From: Paraglomus occultum
Taxonomy: Eukaryota > Glomeromycota > Glomeromycetes > Paraglomerales > Paraglomeraceae
Length of the DNA stretch: 10,662 nt
Reading direction: 5' to 3'
NCBI GenBank assembly: GCA_910592205.1
Contig: CAJVPJ010001304.1
Coordinates: forward strand, 1 to 10,662
A program made the position numbers and the translations under genes. Of the stretch, positions 5,980 to 10,662 are shown one piece after another. The notes under the pieces are model-generated. The model saw nothing but the letters and a program-made list of their open reading frames with translations. It had not been told where the DNA came from and did not search any database. The first letter of the stretch is position 1, and each line of letters opens with the position of its first letter.

Positions 5980-8463
5980 CTACTTTTCTCGAGTGTTTTC
6001 ATTCTCTTCTTCGAGTTCCTCTGCATCATCCCCAGCCTCTTCCTCTGCTTCAAATGCATTGAGTGGAACTGCATATAATTTTATCGCAGACTATGAAATA
6101 ATCAAAGATTAGAGGACGAGAGAGTTAAAAACACGATTATGCGACGGTCAGACATGATAAGCCAGCTTTAAATTTTCGTCAATACTGACCTTATTTGGAT
6201 CCTTCAAAAGTACATACTTCCCATCCGGTTGTTTCATGCATAGATCAACTATTGTCCTCACTATTCCCCATCCATTGGACGTAACTAGATTCATTTGATC
6301 TGTAAAGTCGCGTGGTTTATATGTATGCGTGCCAAGGATAACATGCCGACTGGCGTCCTTTGGACTAGCACGTGAAACGTATCTGAAAATGGAACGCACC
6401 ACTTAGCAATTGAGGGTGGGGATCCTAACGATTAGAAACTAGCGACCTACCCCAACTTCATCTGATCCGCGCCAGACAATATACTCTGGACGGCCCATCG
6501 AGCAAGCTTACAGCTATTGTTCTTCATTTCAGTAGCAACGACTGCTCCGCGCTGTGCGTCTAACGTTTGCCGCCAATCCAAGGCACCAGCAGCTCCTTGT
6601 GCGCGAGAATCGAATTCGTTCAATGCTTTAATGGTGATCATCGTATTCTCGCCACTGGATGACTTGATGAATGCATCAAGCTGTGTCCGAACGATTAGAG
6701 TCACATTCTCATCTTCTTTTATGCTTAAATTAAATTTACGGTATCGATAGGCACATGGCGCCATGTCATCAACTTCCTCGGGTGAAGCAGCGAACGGATT
6801 TGGTTTTTCGAAATCTACTTTTTCTGCCTGTAAGAACGAAATGTACTCGGTCAAAAACACATTCAAAACAGCTTAAAAAAGTGACTGATTGGCGATAGGT
6901 TATAACCTCGTTTAATCCCTGAATAGCGAAGCAATGGTTGATAAGTGCTGCTTCCATAGCTAATGCACTGGGCGAATTGATGCTCTCCTTATCGCCGCCC
7001 TCCATAGGTGGGTCAGCCGCATTCTCGTTGACAGTGAACAAATCTGTAATGTAAAAGATGTATTATTGTCAGCCCACGTAAATTTATCGATCAAAATTAA
7101 TAAAATTTCTCTACCATATAGTCCAGTATCTCGTCTATCAAAGAAAAGTTGGTTGCCCGTTTTATTGATTACTATGTCCCACGGATACACCGATCTCGTT
7201 GCACACATCAAAACACTAAGAATGTTATCAGTTGCAAAAATTGACGCCGCTTTATTTTTGGCCAACTGTCAGAAATAAATTTTATCAGCACGATCGTTAT
7301 ACTGTTACAAGTGAAATAACAATGGGGTTTGAAATACTTTACTTGTTCGATAACAGGATCCTTCGACGTGGTCACAAAGAATCTCACTCTTTCCGTCGAT
7401 CGCAGAGGCCTTTCCGTCTTTGTAGTGATACGATCATACGATTTGTCGTACGCATTCAAGTAACCATGGGATGAACTGAAATAAAACAAACATTCTCAGC
7501 ACATATTCCTTGGGCAGCACATGGGAACCATCTCTTCAAGTCATTTACACACATATTTTCAACGTCATCCTCATCATCGACATCTAAATTGAGTTTGGAA
7601 AGTCGACTAAATTCGATCTCCTCTAGCAGTTTCCATTCAGGACTTACGTTGACGGACGCATCACGAATACGTTGCGGCTGTGTAAGTGATCAAACCCACT
7701 CGTAAGCGATACTGAAATCAATAAACGGTAAACCCGAACAACTCCGCCATCTCTTTTTCTAGGTTACCTTGTCATAATCTTTATATCCAAAGCGACGCCG
7801 TACGGCTGTAGCGGTGTTCTTTCCTCCTACATGTCTACCACCAAAACCAAGCCGAACTTGATTATAATTAGTCCTTTGCTGTCGTTGCTGTTGTCCTCGT
7901 AAACCGCCGCGATTCTGCCAATATGCGCGCGTCAATGACCAACGGGTCGAAAACAATGTGTCAAAACAGGTTTACTCCCTACCTTGGCACCTCCAGTAGT
8001 CCGATACTGGGCCTTCTTTTGCGCTGTTGATCGATTGTCGACTACAGAAAACGAGGCTTCATCTTCGGCATGGGTATACGCAAAGGCACTAGAAACACCG
8101 CTACCATATGCAGTGTATTGATGATCTAAATGATAATTAAAATTCTTAGACAATGAAAAATCGTTCCCCATCGCAGCATAGTCGCGCAAAGAACATACCA
8201 CGGTAACCACGACCAGTCCTTTGTCTGCCAGTAGCTTCTTTCTCTCTCTGATCGGGAGTTGACCAATCAGCTATTCTGCCCAGTTTATCCGCTTTACTGT
8301 ATGGTGCATACGGTATGTCTCTGAACTGTTCAGGAAGCATTACAGGGGACGGGCCCCACCCATTCTCATTGTCAATTATTTCTGGAAGAGTAAACGCACG
8401 ACCTGGTTTTACATGGCCATTCTCGTCCGCAGTTTCTGAATTTGTAAACGCAGGATCTGTCAT
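5980..8463 (-). CDS. Translation initiation factor eIF3 subunit d, ten exons, 593 aa
   Basis: Subunit of the eIF3 complex at the mRNA exit side of the 40S ribosome; in animals it binds eIF3e and the 5' cap of selected mRNAs. Minus-strand exons: 8463-8199, 8125-7983, 7914-7768, 7677-7553, 7475-7343, 7265-7115, 7043-6907, 6827-6451, 6382-6190 and 6090-5980. All phases agree and TAG is at 5982-5980. Introns are 68-99 nt; three donors are weak (GTGTGT, GTTATA, GTCAGT). Protein: [14 protein letters not shown] (26-39), PEQFRDIPY (44-52) and IADW, whose Trp67 matches the eIF3e-contacting tryptophan of the human N-tail. Then come a basic Gly/Arg/Gln-rich RNA-binding stretch (about 137-180), the cap-binding-like domain (about 230-557) with [45 protein letters not shown] and [16 protein letters not shown] (552-557) and an acidic tail (571-593). 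Human eIF3d is 548 aa. The N-terminus is about 20 residues longer before the first conserved motif. The start is the first ATG in the exon; a coding exon further upstream cannot be excluded. Confidence 0.95.
7642..7647 (-). other. Perfect cryptic splice donor within eIF3d exon 4
   Basis: AAC|GTAAGT lies inside the coding exon (codons for Val-Ser of VNVSPEW), 89 nt ahead of the true donor. The family alignment and phase force the true donor to be the weak GTGTGT at 7552. Use of the cryptic site with the normal acceptor would give a frameshift and a stop after 13 codons, a potential poison product. Confidence 0.5.
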
Positions 8464-8775
8464 TATACGATCTGCCAACAATGAAAAAAAGTCGTCTGGA
8501 TTTTTTTAACGCTCATGAATTTTTTTCGTGTCCCGTGATTAAGATCTCATCAAATCATCAATTATCATTGGATACTTGTACACAATGACGAATAACGCGT
8601 CGACGGCTTTTTATTACCAGAAATGTCCATAAACACGACGTCAACTACGTTGTGCTGTCTCTTCTCTCAGAAGCCGTTCTCAGTCGAGATTGTTTACATT
8701 TCCAAATTCGGGTCGATAATTCGACTAATTTGCCTTGAGCAGAAATCGGTCTCGTACTTGTCGGTGTTCGGTTCA

Positions 8776-8796
8776 ACAAATTACATGGTAATTTGT
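8776..8796. repeat. Perfect 9-bp inverted repeat, 3-bp loop
   Basis: ACAAATTAC (8776-8784) and GTAATTTGT (8788-8796) flank ATG. It lies about 315 bp upstream of the eIF3d start. A second partial pairing exists between ATGGTAA (8785-8791) and TTACCAT (8811-8817), so two alternative hairpins share bases. Role unknown. Confidence 0.5.
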
Positions 8797-9053
8797 CGCT
8801 AATTGCAACCTTACCATTATAAATACAAACTCTAACTTTGACATTACTAATTGATGTAGTTTTTAAACACTTGTAATGATTGCCAGCACATATTAAGTAA
8901 TAATCGATATTGCTTTAAATTCAAATGTAAACGTAAACATTATATTAAATAAAAAACTGTAGCACAACTTGAGAGTGCAAATCTACTGAAGGTTGTAAAC
9001 ATTTTTGATAGATTATATAATCACTTTTAGAAATAAACACATTATTATTCATT

Positions 9054-9076
9054 CAGACCACTAAGTACTTAGTCTG
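9054..9076. repeat. 14-bp perfect palindrome with extended flanks
   Basis: ACTAAGTACTTAGT at 9060-9073 is self-complementary, and the flanking CAG (9054-9056) and CTG (9074-9076) extend the pairing across a 3-nt bulge. It may be a protein-binding site or chance in AT-rich DNA. Confidence 0.45.
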
Positions 9077-9698
9077 CTACTAATTCAATCTTCAAACTTT
9101 TTTTAATTACCCAGCATTTGTTCTGTTAATTATTGCTGTCGTCGACGCGAGAGCAAAAAATTAAGCAACAATATTAGATTAGCTTCGAAGACGCGAATAG
9201 ATTTTGTGCCAACAAAATTATGGAATCCTGGCAGTATACAAGACTCGCTTTTTTGTTACGCTTCTTTATCAAAACCCCTTAACTTGCGTAGATTTTTCCG
9301 TAGTGTTACTTTACAAATTGTACGCGACGAGCACTGTACGTTAAAAAATTAGATTCATTAATTTACAAGCATCATAAATTCTTACTGAATTTATTATACA
9401 GTTGGCAAAGTAAAGGCGCTGATTGGCTGCTAGAAATGCCTCGAAAGTTACTGTATAGCAAAATCTGCAAAAAAATATGTAGCGTATTCGACTAGGTTGA
9501 TAATATTTATTCTCTATGAGAGACACTGAACACTCCCGACGCTACAATTGTCTTTTTACCTAACCATGAAAACAGTATATATCGCCGTTTCTAATCCACT
9601 GATTACATGACAGGTTTCCATTATTTGTTATATCCATCGGAATTCCGTTCTATGAAACTACCATTATCATTTAATAGGCCCAAACTTGCTCCCGATTC

Positions 9699-9758
9699 TT
9701 TCCTAATTGTTATTACAGCGAAATAGAAGAAAGCACAATCAACAAAGTTATTAGGAAA
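9699..9758. repeat. 9-bp inverted repeat with 42-bp spacer
   Basis: TTTCCTAAT (9699-9707) and ATTAGGAAA (9750-9758) are perfect complements, lying 30-90 bp upstream of the small ORF at 9788. No flanking target-site duplication is visible, so I do not call it a mobile element. Confidence 0.35.
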
Positions 9759-9787
9759 ATATCAACGATTTCTGCTAAGGCAACAAA

Positions 9788-10015
9788 ATGGAGATTTTTT
9801 ACAATGCGGAAAAAAACTACATACTGCACGACGTCCCGACACATCGAAGCTTTTCTGGTTACCATGACAAATGCGTAAAAGTTATTGACATTTCTTTATT
9901 GGATGGAATCCTATTTTTAAACACTAGGCGTAACTCCACTTTGGAGTGGAGTGGCTACGTCCCCGCCAGCTTTATTACGACATTCGTTTATGTTACAATA
10001 AACGTGCTGTTATGA
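9788..10015 (+). CDS. Hypothetical 75-aa ORF
   Basis: An ATG with a favourable context (AACAAAATGG) opens 75 codons to TGA 10013-10015. The peptide begins MEIFYNAEKNY and ends with a hydrophobic stretch (FITTFVYVTINVLL) that could be a short membrane segment. I recognise no family. It is the longest ATG-started frame in the 2-kb orphan region and also contains the strong hairpin at 9927-9962, which argues that the DNA may be kept for its structure, or that neither feature matters. Confidence 0.2.
   Translation: MEIFYNAEKNYILHDVPTHRSFSGYHDKCVKVIDISLLDGILFLNTRRNSTLEWSGYVPASFITTFVYVTINVLL
9927..9962. repeat. Strong bulged hairpin
   Basis: The central arms ACTCCACT (9933-9940) and AGTGGAGT (9945-9952) pair perfectly around TTGG. 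CGTA (9929-9932) pairs with TACG (9956-9959) beyond a 3-nt bulge GGC, and GG (9927-9928) with CC (9961-9962) beyond a 1-nt bulge. That is 14 base pairs in 36 nt, much richer in G+C than the surrounding DNA. It could be a structured RNA element or the centre of a small foldback repeat. Confidence 0.55.
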
Positions 10016-10441
10016 GATACTTTTGATGTAGACATCATGGTTCTTTCCTCATATTCTCTCTCACCCATAAAATTGGTTCAATCACTGTCCCGGACTCATG
10101 AATGTAGAAAGAGTAAAATTGCGAATGTAATCACCTTTTAATGCAACAGTAATAAACTTTATAATTACACTTTAAGTGAAATTTTGCTGCTAGAATAAGA
10201 GATATAATAATAATAGAATAATATGCCGACATTAATTAACGTTAATACTTTTGTACTACTATGTACGTCATATCTAATCCTGTAATCATGGATATCGACA
10301 CATGTAGTACAGCACATAATATACCTATTTATGGAGCTAAACTGATTATTAATCATTGCATTGATTGTGTCGATCATCATTAACATCATCTCATCTCAAT
10401 TATCCGTTTGATCAAGCTAGGGCTTTAGTATCGATTTTACG

Positions 10442-10662
10442 ATGGCAGAGACTATAGTAAGTTAATTCATGTTGCGAGAATAACGAGTTCTGCAAACGAG
10501 AAACAGAATTCAAGCGTAGCAGTACAGTATATCGAACTAATATGTTATCCCGTACATCCGTTTACGTCAGAACAACGGTGAATCGTCGTCCTCGAAAGCG
10601 AAAAACAAAGGTAAAGGCAAACAACTTGAAGACAACGAGATTGATGATATAACTCAATCGGA
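10442..10662 (+). CDS. 5' end of an unidentified gene (partial, runs off the window)
   Basis: Exon 1 is ATG GCA GAG ACT ATA (10442-10456), followed by a perfect GTAAGT donor. The intron runs from 10457 to 10570 (114 nt), with a CTAAT branch-like site at 10537-10541 and acceptor TTACGTCAG. Exon 2 starts at 10571, stays in phase 0 and is open to the window end. The joined start reads MAETI then NNGESSSSKAKNKGKGK and continues QLEDNEIDDITQS. This is a Ser/Lys-rich then acidic, probably disordered N-terminus. It is not enough to assign a family. A competing frame from ATG 10542 stops after 36 codons. The promoter would lie in the AT-rich region to the left. Confidence 0.5.

Larger units (their letters stand above)
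8464..10441. other. About 2 kb AT-rich region without a recognisable gene
   Basis: The eIF3d promoter must lie at its left end. A pyrimidine-rich acceptor-like stretch ending in GGCAG (AG at 8473-8472, minus) just before the eIF3d ATG hints at a 5' UTR intron. Beyond this the region is AT-rich and contains several inverted repeats (8776-8796, 9054-9076, 9699-9758, 9927-9962; also a 12-bp palindrome at 10235-10246) and one 75-codon ORF, listed separately. The minus-strand frame at 10165-10389 is low-complexity (ATGATG and TAT runs) and unconvincing. I see no tRNA, rRNA or transposase. Confidence 0.6.

Noticed and set aside
5828-6112. 94-codon plus-strand frame with a serine run
   Set aside because: It does not start at the first ATG of a recognisable gene, and the serine run is the antisense image of the Glu-rich tail of eIF3d.
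10071-10091. GGTTCAATC stretch resembling a tRNA B box
   Set aside because: No matching A box or cloverleaf arms upstream; no tRNA found elsewhere on either strand.
10165-10389. 74-codon minus-strand frame
   Set aside because: Built on ATGATG and TAT-type low-complexity AT-rich DNA; no protein-like pattern.
8464-10441. A mobile element bounded by the inverted repeats
   Set aside because: The repeats are short, differ from each other, lack target-site duplications, and no transposase or reverse transcriptase is present.
10542-10652. 36-codon basic frame starting at ATG 10542
   Set aside because: It stops inside the window, while the alternative spliced frame from 10442 is open to the end with good splice sites.
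1-10662. CRISPR array, bacterial operon or defence system
   Set aside because: No spaced direct repeats and no prokaryotic gene organisation; the window is eukaryotic with spliceosomal introns.

Overview
This is a eukaryotic, almost certainly fungal, nuclear window. It is AT-rich, its genes are broken by many short GT-AG introns (mostly 60-130 nt), AATAAA-type polyadenylation signals follow the stop codons, and nothing resembles a bacterial operon. The gene set (a yeast-length purine nucleoside phosphorylase, a sepiapterin reductase, a BTB-SPRY protein of a type abundant in arbuscular mycorrhizal fungi, and an intron-rich eIF3d) suggests an early-diverging fungus, plausibly Glomeromycotina. 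The lineage call is inference.

Layout. 1-93 is a more GC-rich edge holding either the end of an unknown ORF or part of a repeat. 312-1591 (minus) is purine nucleoside phosphorylase in three exons, 311 aa. 1592-2242 is spacer with a microsatellite, a promoter inverted repeat and a 29-codon orphan ORF. 2243-3328 (minus) is sepiapterin reductase in five exons, 266 aa. 3329-4286 is a divergent intergenic region. 4287-5696 (plus) is an intronless BTB-SPRY protein, 469 aa. 5980-8463 (minus) is translation initiation factor eIF3 subunit d in ten exons, 593 aa, convergent with the BTB gene. 8464-10441 is about 2 kb of AT-rich DNA without a recognisable gene but with several inverted repeats. 10442 to the window end is the start of another plus-strand gene whose first coding exon is only 15 nt.

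The three multi-exon models were built by hand: all exon phases agree and each protein follows its family from end to end. PNP (purine salvage) and sepiapterin reductase (last step of tetrahydrobiopterin synthesis from GTP) are same-strand neighbours about 650 bp apart. Both touch guanine nucleotide metabolism, but nothing in the sequence shows they are co-regulated. eIF3d is a housekeeping translation factor and the BTB-SPRY protein is probably a ubiquitin-ligase adaptor.

I found no mobile element with clear ends, no tRNA or rRNA, no CRISPR array and no convincing new multi-gene system. The more interesting points are at the level of RNA processing and protein detail: a 60-nt stop-free in-frame intron in sepiapterin reductase, a perfect but frame-breaking cryptic donor upstream of a weak donor in eIF3d, an altered active-site loop in PNP, a possible microprotein ORF just after sepiapterin reductase, and a strong hairpin in the orphan region.
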